This document shows, one piece after another, positions 42,973 to 54,276 of a DNA stretch of 64,000 nt. The stretch's first letter is position 1. The number at the start of each line of letters is the position of its first letter. The position numbers and the translations under genes are program-made. Below the pieces are notes generated by a model, which searched no databases, had not been told where the DNA came from, and was given only the letters and a program-made list of their open reading frames with translations. This DNA is from Zantedeschia hybrid cultivar (taxonomy: Eukaryota; Streptophyta; Magnoliopsida; Alismatales; Araceae). The DNA is taken from assembly GCA_030544215.1 (NCBI GenBank), contig JARZZO010000001.1, positions 37,165,670 to 37,229,669 of the forward strand, given 5' to 3'.

Positions 42973-45740
42973 TGTAACGACCCGCCATCTGTAACGACCC
43001 GCCATCCTATGACCGGAGGCCCGGTCACTAAATGGATGTCGGCCCATTAACTACGGGTTTACACCCGGATCTCACAGAACACGTCTGGAGGAGTAAGTGC
43101 TAAACAAGATTAAATATGACAATCTCACGGACTACAAAGATGAGCAAGTGCGCAGGAAGGAAAATAACAATGTCCGTATACAGTCCAACAATAATTACAT
43201 GTCCAACAATTAAATAAGTACAGGCAGAAGGAAGTACAACAACATCGGGGCATACCCTGGAACTAGGACAGCTGCTGGTCCGCACACCAAGAAGACACCA
43301 CGCTTCCACTCGCCTCGAGGTCCACACCTGAAACCGCAGGGAGTGAGCCACACCAGAAATGGGCTCAGTAGGGATCATCTGATCCCCTGCCTCCCACTCA
43401 CACACCCACAAGTGTAACAACAAGAATATATGGCAAATAAGTAAAGCAGTAAACACAGCACCCAACTCTGATATGAAACGCACGGTAAGCAGTGTAACAA
43501 GAACCATTCTAAGCAACCCGAAGAACCCAACACAGAGTCACGACTCACAGCCAAAGTCCACGAAGCGACTAAACCACACTGTCGACCGAAGTCGAACGTC
43601 GCCTCCCAACACTACCACCACAGCTCACGCCTGTCCACCCCTACAGCGTTCCGGGGCACTGTAGGGTGAGGCAGTGAGTCAAACTAGGACTAGCTGGAAC
43701 CAGTGTACAGCCACTGCCAGCCACGTGTGCACACAAGCAGTCTAGACTACTGTCCTACCGTCCGGATTGCCTCCACGCTAGGCCTCAGCGCTTCAGGAGG
43801 GCCCTGGGGACCGGCGAACCCCCGTCAAGCCGAAGCTACAGGAACTACCCACAAACCCAACTCTCCCGGGCTGCGTCAGGCCAAAGGGCTATAGGTACCA
43901 CTCGTAACCTTGATCAAAGGTCACATCAGGCCCAATGGCTAAAGGGTAAACCAACTCCCACCAGAAACACCACCAGCTCCACAGCAAGAAACACGCCAGA
44001 AGCTGTCACGACAACCAAGGGAAACCCCGACCCGCTGAGATCAAACAGCAACCCCTCGGATAGCACACCAGCTACTCCGGCCCGACGGGCTCAAGGTGGT
44101 TCTGCTTGTCTCAGCCAAGGGTAAAACACAACATGCACCACTCCACAGACACCATGGTCCTTCTCCCATCGGCCCATGGTGACAGACGTAAACCACAGTT
44201 AACCCGATCCACATTCGCATAACACAACCACACATATAACATGATTCCATTCGCACAGTAAACCTCAGTCTCAGTATATAGCTAAAGCACACACACACCC
44301 ACAGGTGATGTAATTCCACTCACGCAGAAGTGCTCTGTCTCAGTATACAACCCAAAGCATGCATTTAAGCCATCCCACCGTGAAACACGCATGAAATAAC
44401 AGTATTTAAGTATTTCTGTCTTGAATCACGTCGACCGAGGTCGACGCCATTCAAGACCCTCAGTCAGGTTTATTAAAAGCCAGATTATTCCTTAAAACGC
44501 GTCCACCAGTGAAGCCGCCGTTTAAAACGCGTCAGGTTCGCCAGACGCCATTCAACCCAGAAATCCAGATTACCGAATCCTTAAACGGGGGCATTTCCTG
44601 CCTAAATGGCGTCCTGATGACCCGACGTCCTTCTGAAAGGCGTCGTCCATCCATGACGTCATTTAGCGCAGAACCCCTAACTCAGGAAACCTCGAACAGG
44701 GAGGTTTCTGCCCTAAAACGCGTCGTACTGACCAGACGTCTTTCGGAAAAGCGTCGACCAGGCACGACGCCATTTAGAGCCAGAAACCAGGTTTCCTGGT
44801 TCGACCCGAGGGTCTCACCCTTGAACCCCAAGCACCCCGAAAAGCCCCAAAACCAAAAGGGGGAAAATGAGAACGTCAAGCACCACGATCATGCTATGAA
44901 ACCACGTCCACAAACACCGCCATTCCTACAAGGAATCCCCCTAAACATGCTCGATCTAACCCCAAACACGCCACATCACGCCAAGAAGCAAACGAGCACA
45001 CATGCAAGGTTTCGTCCCCCTACCGGTTCTTGTACTCCGCCAAGCTCAGTGCCGCCGTCCCGCCGCACCGCACACCGCCGCCGGTACCCTCGAGGACGCC
45101 GCCACTCCGCCGGGACGTCGGCCGCCGTCCGGAGAGTGGAACACCGCGAAGGAAGTGGTGGAGGTAGAGGTGAGAGGTAAGGTGGTGTTGGAGTGGTGGA
45201 AGAGGAAGAAGAGGAAGGGAAGGGGAAGAAGAGCGTCGGAGAGGGCGGAGAGGGCGAGGAAAGAGAGAGAGAAGGCGAGAATGAGGAAAAGAAGGGGAGG
45301 CTCGCGGGGTCAATCCGAAACCAGCTAAAACGCGTCGATCGAGGTGGACGCCTATCAGTCTGACAGGACGGCCGTACTGACAGCGGTCTGAAACGCGTCG
45401 CCCACCGTGGACGCCATTCAGACGACAGGACAGGCCGTACTGACAACGCTCTGGCGCCGTACCCTGACATCGCAGAGGTCACAGTCTGAATCGCGTCGAC
45501 CAAGCACGACGCCGTTCAGATGATGTGACCGGGGCCGTACCCTCGCGGCCCGAAACCCGCCCACGTGGCGCAACAACCAACAGATCTAAACGGCGTCCAC
45601 ACAACCTGACGCCTTTTGAAAGGCGTCGAGCAGTGCTGACGCCATTCTGTCAGCAATCTCAAGACCCCCCACAGGGTCCAAACCAAGGGATCCGACCCGA
45701 ACCCGACCCGAATACAGAACCCGAAACCTCAGTCCTTACA
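42973..45740 (-). repeat. Solo LTR, family 1, minus orientation (2768 bp)
   Basis: It runs on the plus strand from TGTAACGACCCGCCATC at 42973 to GTCCTTACA at 45740, with CCCAA on both sides (42968-42972, 45741-45745). The first 17 bases are duplicated, the second copy starting at 42990, which suggests a slip at the LTR end. The full set of dyads is present. It faces the LTR at 41204-42857 tail to tail across 115 bp. Confidence 0.93.
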
Positions 45741-45748
45741 CCCAAGTT

Positions 45749-45958
45749 TAATGGTCTGGGGTAAACACTGTAGACCATTATCCCCGGTCTAAGCTTCACC
45801 ATCAATACGTGACAGAGTAAAGTAGAAATATAGTTCCCGGGTAAACACGTGGATAACTATATCGTTCCTCTACTCTTATCCAAAGGCATCTAATGCCATG
45901 ATCAACAGTTCACTCATCAGTTAATGGCAAACCTCGGGTAAACACATAGTATCTGCCA
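45749..45958. repeat. Leader hairpins B, C and D of the Copia element
   Basis: B: TAATGGTCT (45749-45757) pairs with AGACCATTA (45772-45780). C: ATATAGTT (45828-45835) pairs with AACTATAT (45855-45862). D: TGGCA (45925-45929) pairs with TGCCA (45954-45958). Each loop contains GGGTAAACAC. Stem sequences are unrelated to one another, so base pairing rather than sequence is what they have in common. In the element's RNA the loop reads GUGUUUACCC. Confidence 0.72.
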
Positions 45959-46399
45959 CCACCGAATTAAGTTCTATTAATCATATTGATGGAGAGCCAC
46001 GCGGTACATTCTCAATGACTCGCGCTACGGCTTAGAGTTTGTAACGAAAGTTTTATTTATTTAGTTTGGTCTCATCCTAGGTGATAGTATTAAATATATC
46101 GAATATATTATAAATACTAATAACCTAGCAAATATAAAGCACACGCATCACATACATGTCATTAGTGTGGTCATGGACGTCACTGTGGTTTGACTTGAGC
46201 CAGACAGTCAAACGCACACACATGCACAATATAACAACTTATATCATGAGTTTGCAAACCCATGAATTCAAAGAACTCCCTTATATTCATCTGGTCGGCA
46301 ATTGTGGATCATCCTCGCTCCGTGCGCAGCCGCCTCGATCAAATTACATCATAATTCTCAATTACATGATAATTTAAATGAGGAAGCCTTATGGCGATT

Positions 46400-47350
46400 A
46401 CATCAAGGAGGAAGGTAGAAGTACAATGGAATATGAGAGGGAGAGGTTCGCATACCTCTATTCATTAATAAACAATAAACCACACAATCACATTCCACAT
46501 CCACAATTAATGCTCGTCTATGACCACCATGTGTTTTAGTTAAACAAACCACACATGAATTGCACTTCAAATGGCTGAAGAAATCTTTCGAAAATAATAA
46601 TAATTTTGGTTTCATAAAACCAGGAGCCAATCAAAATTGGGTTTAGAAATTTTCGAAAATAGATTTCATTAATTTTAAGCATGCTAATCTAAATCATTAT
46701 TTAAACAAGCAAACCAATCAAATTTTAAATAACCAATTACTACACATCAAATGTCCATAAAACCCAAAAATAATGGCTTTAGAAATATTCCATGCTCAAT
46801 TTGAACAATTCAAATGAATTTGGGGTCAATCTAACAATTAGATAAAATAAGGTTTTATTCTAACAATTACAATTAATTTAATTAACAACTTTTGTTAATT
46901 AATTAACAAAATAAACCTTAATTAGGGCCCAATCAAAAATTGAATTTAATAATAAATAGTAAAATCATATTTTACACTCAATTATTAAATCAATTTATTG
47001 ATTAAAAATATATATATATATTAACCAGGTCCCTTAAAGGGCTCAGCGCAGCTGACCCCCTAGCTCGAGCCAGGGCCGAGCCAGGGCTTAGCCAGGGGCC
47101 CGGACCTAGGCCCAAGTGCCTGGTCCGGCCTCAGGCTGGCCTTGGCTCGGACCCCTGGCGCGAGCCAGGGTCCAGCCGGGTCGGGCCCGGTCGGCGGCTA
47201 GGGAAACCCCAGCCGCTCGGCTAGGCCGCTCGAGGGTTCCCTGCAGGGAACCCGACGGCGCTCCCCCCCCTTTTTGGGGTCTTCTCCGGCGCCGATCCCG
47301 GCGGCGACCGGGGACCGGACCTTGCCGCCGGCGAAGCCCGTACCTCCGGC
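46400..47350 (-). other. AT-rich to GC-rich switch in Copia leader
   Basis: From about 46400 to 47020 the sequence is dominated by A/T (AATTAATTAAC-type runs). At 47030 it changes abruptly to a GC-rich patch with repeated GAGCCAGGG units (47070, 47085, 47160, approximate) that ends near 47350. The patch resembles a captured exon or a structured leader element. No frame with a believable start in element sense is identified. Confidence 0.5.
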
Positions 47351-47780
47351 GAGCTCCAGCGACCGGTGATGGCCACGGAGGTGCCCCAAAAAGGGTTTAT
47401 TTGCCTCCTCTTTTTCCCTCAAAAATCTAATTTTCAGGTTTCTCAAACCCAAAATAGAAGAGGAAGAACATCACGGCCACTGGAGAATCGTTCTCCATTC
47501 CTCCAGTATCATATCCAGCACTGGTGGAGATGGTGCAGTGATTCAAAATGAACAAGATCCATCACATGGATTTAAATCACTCAAGAACGAAACGTTTTTC
47601 GTCTAACGAAGAGCACAAATGAAAAATAACCCCCAAAAATTATTTTCTTCAGATTTAAATAGCGATCTCATCGTAGAAATCAACTAATGAATATTAAATC
47701 TTGCAAGAACATAATTTTAAGCATGGAATAAATTCAAAAACCATAATTTTAGAGACCGAAACGGCGAAAACACAGTGGAA

Positions 47781-47796
47781 CCTGGCTCTGATACCA
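47781..47796 (-). other. Primer binding site (tRNA-iMet) of the Copia element
   Basis: In element sense TGGTATCAGAGCCAGG lies one base after the LTR end CCCAACA. The 16-base match to the tRNA-iMet 3' end defines the 5' LTR edge at 47798 and the minus orientation. Confidence 0.9.
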
Positions 47797-48407
47797 CTGT
47801 TGGGACCGCTGTGTCGGGATCCGACCGAAAAACGCAGCTGAATAAATTATTCGGGATCGGATCTGTCCCGTTTTGATCATTAAAATAAAACCGGTGTAAA
47901 TCGAGTTCACCTTGCGCGGATTCGAATCCGCGTCCGTTTTCCGGTTCCGTCGGAGCGATGCCGCAAGTTGCGTAGATGCCCGACCTCTAGCGGTATCCAC
48001 GCGGTTCTCCTCGCGATGGATCGTCCTCGCTTCCTAGCTCGCTGCGGCGTTCGTAGATCCCGTCTGGCTGCACATAATCCGCCGCGACATGCGGATTCTG
48101 AATCTCCTGTCGGACGGAAGCCGGAGCAGTTGGGAACCGCACGCCCAGAAGAGAGAGAAAGAACGAATGACGGCTAGGTCAGGGTTGCTGGCCTCGGACG
48201 TAGAATCCGTTCTTTTATAATAAGTCAGTTTGCGGTTTTTCATAAAAACCCAGACTTATCCGAAATCCTGTTGGATTATCCATCGACTTGAAAACCATTT
48301 GCGTGTGACCCTCTAGGCCCAAATACCAGTCCAGTTAATAGCCCATTAAGTCCAGTAACCCTTTACTGACCCACTGAATTAATTAATATCCTTATATTCA
48401 ATTAATC

Positions 48408-51400
48408 TGTAATGACTGAGATTTCGGGTTCGGTTTTCGGGTCGGGTTCGGGTCGGAACCCTTGGTTTGGACCCTGTGGGGGGTCTTGTGATTGCTGACT
48501 GAATGGCGTCAGCACTGCTCGACGCCTTTCAAAAGGCGTCAGGTTGTGTCGACGCCATTTAGGTCTGTTGGTTGTTGTGCCACGTGTGCGCCACGTGGGC
48601 GGGTTTCGGGCCGCGAGAGTACGGCCCCTGTCAGATTTGTCTGAACGGCGTCCAGCTCGGTCGACGCGTTTCAGACTGCGACACCTGCGGTGTCAGGGTG
48701 CGGCGCCAGAGCGTTGTCAGTACGGCCTGTCTTGTCATCTGAACGGCGTCCGCAGTGGGCGACGCGTTTCAGAGCGGTGTCAGTACGGCCGTCCTGTCAG
48801 ACTGATAGGCGTCTGCCTCAATCGACGCGTTTTAGCGGAATTCTGGTTGACCCCGCGAGCCTCCCCTTCTTTCCCTCATTCTCACCTTCGCTCTCTCTCT
48901 CTTCGCTCTCTCCGCCCTCTCCGGCGATTTTCTTCCCTTCCCTTCCTCTTCTTCCTCTTCCAACCACTCCATAGCCTCCTTACCTCTCACCTCTACCTCC
49001 ACCACCTCCTTCGCGGCGTTCCCTTCTCCGGACGGCGGCCGACGTCCCGGCGGAGTGGCGGCGTCCTCGAGGGTATTGGCGGCGGTGTGCGGTGCGGCGG
49101 GACGGCGGCACGGAGCTTGGCGGAGTTCGAGAACCGGTAGGGGGACGAAACCCTGCACGTGTGCTCGTTGCTTTCGGTGTGATATGGCGTGTGTGGGGCT
49201 AGATTGAGCATGTTCAGGGGGTTTCCTTGAGGGAATAGCGGTGTTTGTGATCGTGGATTCGTAGCATGATTATGTGGTTGAGCTTCTTTTCTTCCCCTTT
49301 TGGTTTTGGGGCTTTTCAGGGTGCCCGGGGTTCAAGGGTGAAGCCCTCGGGTTGAACCAGGAGACCTGGTTTCTGGCGCTAAATAGCGTCGTACCTGGTC
49401 GACGCCTTTCCGAAAGACGTCGGGTCAGTACGACGCGTTTTAGGGTAGAAACCTCCCTGTGTGAGGTTTCCTGAGTTTGGGGTTCTGCGCTAAATGACGT
49501 CATGGATGGACGACGCCTTTCAGAAGGACGTCGGGCCATCATGACGCCATTTAGGCAGGAAATGCCCCGTTTAAGGGTTCTGCAGAAATCTGGATTTCTG
49601 GGTTGAATGGCGTCGAGACACCCAGACGCGTTTTAAATGGCGACTTCAACGGTGGACGCGTTTTAAGGATAAATCGGGCTTTTAATAAACCTGTCTAAGG
49701 GTCTTGAGTGGCGTCGTCCTCGGTCGACGCGATTCAAGACAGGAATGCTTAATGCTGTGATTTCGTGCATGTTTCACGGGGGAGGATGATTCTAATGCAT
49801 GTTTCGGGTTGTATACTGAGACGGGGACTTCTGCGTGAGTGGAATTATATCACCTGTATGTGTGTGTGTGTGCTTTAGCTATATACTGAGACTGAGGTTT
49901 ACTGTGCGACTGGATTCATGTTATACGTGTGTTCGTGTTATGCGAATGTGGATCGGGTTAACTGTGGTTTACGTGCGTCACCATGGACCGGTGGGGACAG
50001 GGTCATGGTGTCTGTGAAGTGGTGCATGTTGTGTTTTACCCTTGGCTGAGACAAGCAGAACCACCTTGAGCCCGTCGGGCCGGAGTAGCTGGTAGGCTAT
50101 CCGAGGGGTTGCTGTTTGGTCTCAGCGAGTCGGGGTTTCCCTTGGTTGTCGTGACAGCTTCCGGCGTGTTTCTTGCTGTGGAGCTGGTGGTGTTTCTGGT
50201 GGGAGTTGGTTTACCCTTTAGCCAGTGGGCCTGATGTGACCTTTGATCAAGGTTGCGAGTGGTACCTATAGCCCTTGGCCTGACGCAGCCCGGGAGAGTT
50301 GGGTTTGTAGGTAGTTCCTGTAGCTTCGGCTTGACGGGGGTTCGCCGGTCCCCAGGGCCCTCCTGAAGCGCTGAGGCCTAGCGTGGAGGCAATCCGGACG
50401 GTAGGACAGTAGTCTAGACTGCTTGTGTGCACACGTGGCTGGCAGTGGCGGTACACTGAGTCCAGCTAGTCCTAGTTTGACTCACTGCCTCACCCTACAG
50501 TTCCCCGGAACACTGTAGGGGTGGACAGGCGTGAGTAGTGGTGGTAGTGTTGGGAGGCGACGTTCGACTTCGGTCGACAGTGTGGTTTAGTCGCTTCGTG
50601 GACTTTGACTGTGAGTCGTGACTCTGTGTTGGGTTCTTCGGATTACTTAGAATGGTTCTTGTTACACTGCTTACCGTGCGTTTCATATCAGAGGTGGGTG
50701 CTGCGTTTACTGCTTTACTTAAATTGCCATATATTCCTGTTGTTACACTTGTGGGTGTGTGAGTGGGAGGCGGGGGATCGGATGATCCCTACTGAGCCCA
50801 TTTCTGGTGTGGCTCACTCCCTGCGGTTTCAGGTGTGGACCTCGAGGCGAGCGGGAGCGTGGTGTCTTCTTGGTGTGCGGACTAGCAGCTGTCTTAGTTC
50901 CGGGGTATGCCCCGATGTTGTTGTACTTCCTTCTGCCTGTACTTATTTAATTGTTGGACTGTATACGGACATTGTTATTTTTCCTTCCTGCGCACTTGCT
51001 TACCTTGTAGTCCGTGTGATTGTTATATTTAGCCTTGTTTAGCACTTACTCCTCCAGACGTGTTGTGTGAGATCCGGGTGTGAACCCGTAGTTAATGGGC
51101 CGACATCCATTTAGTGACCGGGTCTCCGGTCATAGGATGGCGGGTCTCCGGTCATAGTACGACGCCTTTTAGGGCAGAAACCTCCCTGTTTAAGGTTTAC
51201 TGTGTTAGGGGTTCTGGCGCTAAATGATGTCATGGATGGACGACGCCTTTCAGAAGGGCGTCGGGCCATCATGACGCCATTTAGACAGGAAGATCACCCC
51301 GAGTGAGGGTCTGTAAATCTGGAATTTATGTGTGAATGGCGTCTGTGGACCTGGACGCGTTTTAGATAGGCGACTCCCTATGACGACGCGTTTCAGGCAA

Positions 51401-52848
51401 TATTCTGTATGTTAAATGAACCTGTCTAAGGGACTTGTATGGCGTCGACCTCGGTCGACGCGATTCAAGACAGAGATGTGAAATCCTGATTTTCACCATG
51501 TGCTTCACCGTGGGATGATTTCAATTGCATGCTTCACATCGTACGTTGAGACTGAGGACTCCTGTGTGAATGGAAATCATGTTGTGTGTGTGTGCTTATG
51601 TGAATATGGAATCGGAATGACTGTGGTTTACGTTTGTCACCATGGACCGATGGGGACAGGGTCATGGTGTCTGTGAGCTGTACCGGTGGGAGAAGGGGTA
51701 CATGTTGTGTTCTTACCTTTGACCGAGGAAAGCAGGATCGCCTTGAGCCCGACGGGCCGGAGTAGCCGGTGTGCTATCCGAGGGGTCGCTGTTTGTGCTC
51801 AGCGGGTCGAGCTTTCCCATGTTTGTCGTGGCAGCTTCCGACGCGTTTCTCGCTGTGGAGCTGGTGGTGGTACTGGTGGGAGTTGGTTTGCCCTTTAGCC
51901 ATTGGGCTTGATGTGACCTTTGATCAAGGTTACGAGTGGTACCCTTAGCCCTTTGGCCTGACGCAGCCCGGGAGAGTTGGGTTTGTGGGTAGTTCCTGTA
52001 GCTTCGGGTTGACGGGGGTTCGCCGGTCCCCAGGGCCCTCCTAAAGCGCTGAGGCCTAGCGTGGAGGCAATCCGGTCGGTAGGACAGTAGTCTAGACTGC
52101 TTGTGTGCACACGTAGCTGGCAGTGGAGGTACACTGGTTCCAGCTAGTCCTAGTTTGACTCACTGCCTCACCCTACAGTGCCCCGGAACACTGTAGGGGT
52201 GGACAGGCGTGAGCTGTGGTGGTAGTGTTGGGAGGCGACGTTTGACTTCGGTCGACAGTGTGGTTCAGTCGCTTCGTGGACTTTGGCTATGAGACGTTAC
52301 TCTGTGTTGGGTTTTTCGGGTTGCTTAGAATGGTTCTTGCTATACTGTTTATCGTACGTTCCATATCAGAGTTGGGTGCTATGTTTACTGCTTTACTTAA
52401 TTGCCATATATTCCTGTTGTTACACTTGTGGGTGTGTGAGTGGGAGGCAGGGGATCGGATGATCCCTATTGAGCCCATTTCTGGTGTGGCTCACTCCCTG
52501 CGGTTTCAGGTGTGGACCTCGCGGCGTGTGGGGGCGTGTGGTGCCTTCTTGGTGTGCGGACCAGCAGCTGTCTCTGTTCCGGGGTATGCCCCGATGTTGT
52601 TGTACTTCCTTCTGCCTGTACTTATTTAATTGTTGGACATGTATTATTGTTGGACTGTATACGGACATTGTTATTTTCCTTCCTGCGTACTTGCTTACCT
52701 TTGTAGTCCGTGTGATTGTTATATTTAGCCTTGTTTAGCACTTACTCCTCCAGACGTGTTGTGTGAGATCCGGGTGTGAACCCGCAGTTAATGGGCCGAC
52801 ATCCATTTAGTGACCGGGTCTCTGGTCATAGGATGGCGGGTCGTTACA
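48408..52848 (+). repeat. Two family-1 LTRs fused head to tail, without TSD
   Basis: A nearly complete LTR starts TGTAATGACTGAG at 48408 and runs to about 51150, where GGGTCTCCGGTCATAG occurs twice in a row. There it joins, without the terminal GTTACA, to the 3' two thirds of a second LTR ending TCGTTACA at 52848. The flanks are TAATC and AAGTC, which do not match. This points to unequal recombination between two insertions with loss of the DNA between them. Confidence 0.85.
48581..48597 (+). promoter_or_regulatory. Paired G-boxes 11 bp apart in LTR
   Basis: CACGTG at 48581-48586 and 48592-48597, in the same position relative to the dyads as in the other LTRs. Confidence 0.5.
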
Positions 52849-53516
52849 AAGTCCGTCCTGGCCAGGGAGTTTAAGCGCATCATTCCCGGAACATTCTTTC
52901 TCAAACTACCAAGAGCGGATGATCCCGTATTGAACATACAATTACCTTCGAGGGCATTTCCCTGAACCCAATCGCTTGACTTATTGATAACCCATGGTTA
53001 GGGATTCGTTAGTCAAGGTCAAAGTTCAGAAACCTACCAACAAGATATCTTTGGAGTCTCTGGTCCAAGGATCATCCACGCAACCATGACAAATGAATCG
53101 AGCTGGTTAACAGTGAGGTGATTACCATCCAGCGATTCATAGTCGGATCAGTTCAGTGAACTCATTCACCAATGAGCACCTATAGGTTCAGCATAGTGTC
53201 TCCACACAAGTGACTTATGGGATCAGTCACCCTCATCATATGAGCTGAAGTAACCTATACTAGTCTATCTGGATGTTCGATGTCCTATCTCAAACATCCT
53301 ATGACTAGGAACAATTAAGAACATGTGTTTATAAGTCTTCGGTCCCGTAATTATGATCTCATCATAATCCGAAGACTGTTGCACATGTTCATGGACTTCA
53401 TCGTGATAGGATAAACACAGATCGAATTAATTACACACAATGAATTATTGCCATTTATTAATAATCTGAATAAGTACATAGTATCGGATTGGCTTTGAGA
53501 CCATCTAATACTAACA

Positions 53517-54148
53517 ATGCCACTATTATGCTTATACTCATGCCATGCCATGCCATGTTTAAGTCAAGTTACGCCATGATGCCATGTCATGAATCTTTAT
53601 GTTTATACCTGTGCCATACCATGCTACGCCATGCTCTCTTGACCATGCCATGATCCCTATTTTAGCTGAAGTTTATTATGTTATATTCTAACATGCCATG
53701 ATCCCTATTTTAGCTTAAGTTTATTATGTTATATTCTACCATGCCATGATGATGTAGTAATATCATGTTGTCTTTTTACGTTTATATATGATAAGCCATG
53801 TAGTGGTATCATGTGCTTGCTGAGTCGGTAAACTCACCCACATTATTTAACCCTCTTTCAGAAGAGGACCTTCCTGGGGCAATCGTGAAATCTCTACAAG
53901 CTTAGTTTAGTTGAACAGAGGTTGTTTTTGTAAGTCTATCCCTTATGTAAACTCAAGTTGTATCCCTAGACTTGGTGTACTGCAATGCATTGTATATATA
54001 ACATCCATATGAAGTGTTTTGTTTATTTACATGCAAAGTGCTCAACCGTAACTATACAAGTCATGTTCGGGTTGTTCCCACTGATAACGGGTCCCTTCGG
54101 TTCGTAGTAAGCCGGCATGACTGAACCGGCCAACAAGGGGTTGTTACA
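53517..54148 (+). repeat. 5' LTR remnant of Gypsy C
   Basis: It ends GGGGTTGTTACA at 54148, four bases before the PBS. The upstream edge is the Copia insertion. It is unusually rich in the word CATGCC/GCCATG near 53540-53760, partly from the tandem duplication at 53644. Confidence 0.75.
53644..53739. repeat. 48-bp tandem duplication in Gypsy C LTR
   Basis: Two almost identical 48-bp copies start at 53644 and 53692 (CATGCCATGATCCCTATTTT); a third copy begins at 53740 but breaks off after about 11 bp. It lies in a run of GCCATG words. Confidence 0.85.
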
Positions 54149-54152
54149 GTTT

Positions 54153-54164
54153 GTGGTATCATAG
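54153..54164 (+). other. Primer binding site of Gypsy C
   Basis: TGGTATCATAGC lies four bases after the LTR end. It differs from the tRNA-iMet complement TGGTATCAGAGC at one base, probably by mutation. Confidence 0.75.
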
Positions 54165-54276
54165 CAAGGTTAAAGATGAGCAGTAAAAGCATGTACAACA
54201 AGTCCAGGAGAAGTCGATTTAGGAGGCCAAACTTAGGTAAACCCAGACTAACCTATGACTTGTCCTATAATAGGTC

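Larger units (their letters stand above)
41028..47797 (-). other. Long untranslated leader of the Copia element (with two nested LTRs)
   Basis: Between the PBS (47781-47796) and the gag ATG lie about 2.3 kb of Copia sequence plus two nested Gypsy LTRs. It contains four hairpins with a shared loop (42870-42901, 45749-45958), a small hairpin GGAGAC...GTCTCC at 41162-41179, an AT-rich half (about 46400-47020) and a GC-rich patch (47030-47350). No long element-sense frame with a credible start is seen. Such leaders carry packaging and translation signals in related elements. Specific roles here are inferred. Confidence 0.75.
38682..53516 (-). mobile_element. Ty1/Copia retrotransposon, 3' truncated, with nested LTRs
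   Basis: On the minus strand it has a 5' LTR (47798-53516, interrupted), PBS, a leader of about 2.3 kb after nested insertions are discounted, and one reading frame covering gag, protease and integrase. RT, RNase H and the 3' LTR are missing, so the element ends at about 38682. Three Gypsy LTR insertions (41204-42857, 42973-45740, 48408-52848) lie in its leader and LTR. Its outer LTR edge (TGTTAG in element sense, at 53516) lies inside the LTR of Gypsy C, so it inserted there. Confidence 0.88.
47798..53516 (-). repeat. 5' LTR of the Copia element, split by nested LTRs
   Basis: The termini are TGTTAG (element sense, at 53516) and CCAACA (at 47798). Without the nested block 48408-52848 the LTR is about 1278 bp (610 plus 668). 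The outer part contains the sequence near 53200-53350 with several ATGATGAG/CATAAGTCAC-type words. TSDs cannot be checked because the 3' LTR is gone. The 5 bp following the LTR, 53517-53521, are ATGCC. Confidence 0.8.

Noticed and set aside
47116..47452. GC-rich frames on both strands in the Copia leader
   Set aside because: Long frames on both strands follow from GC-rich composition; no domain and no conserved start.
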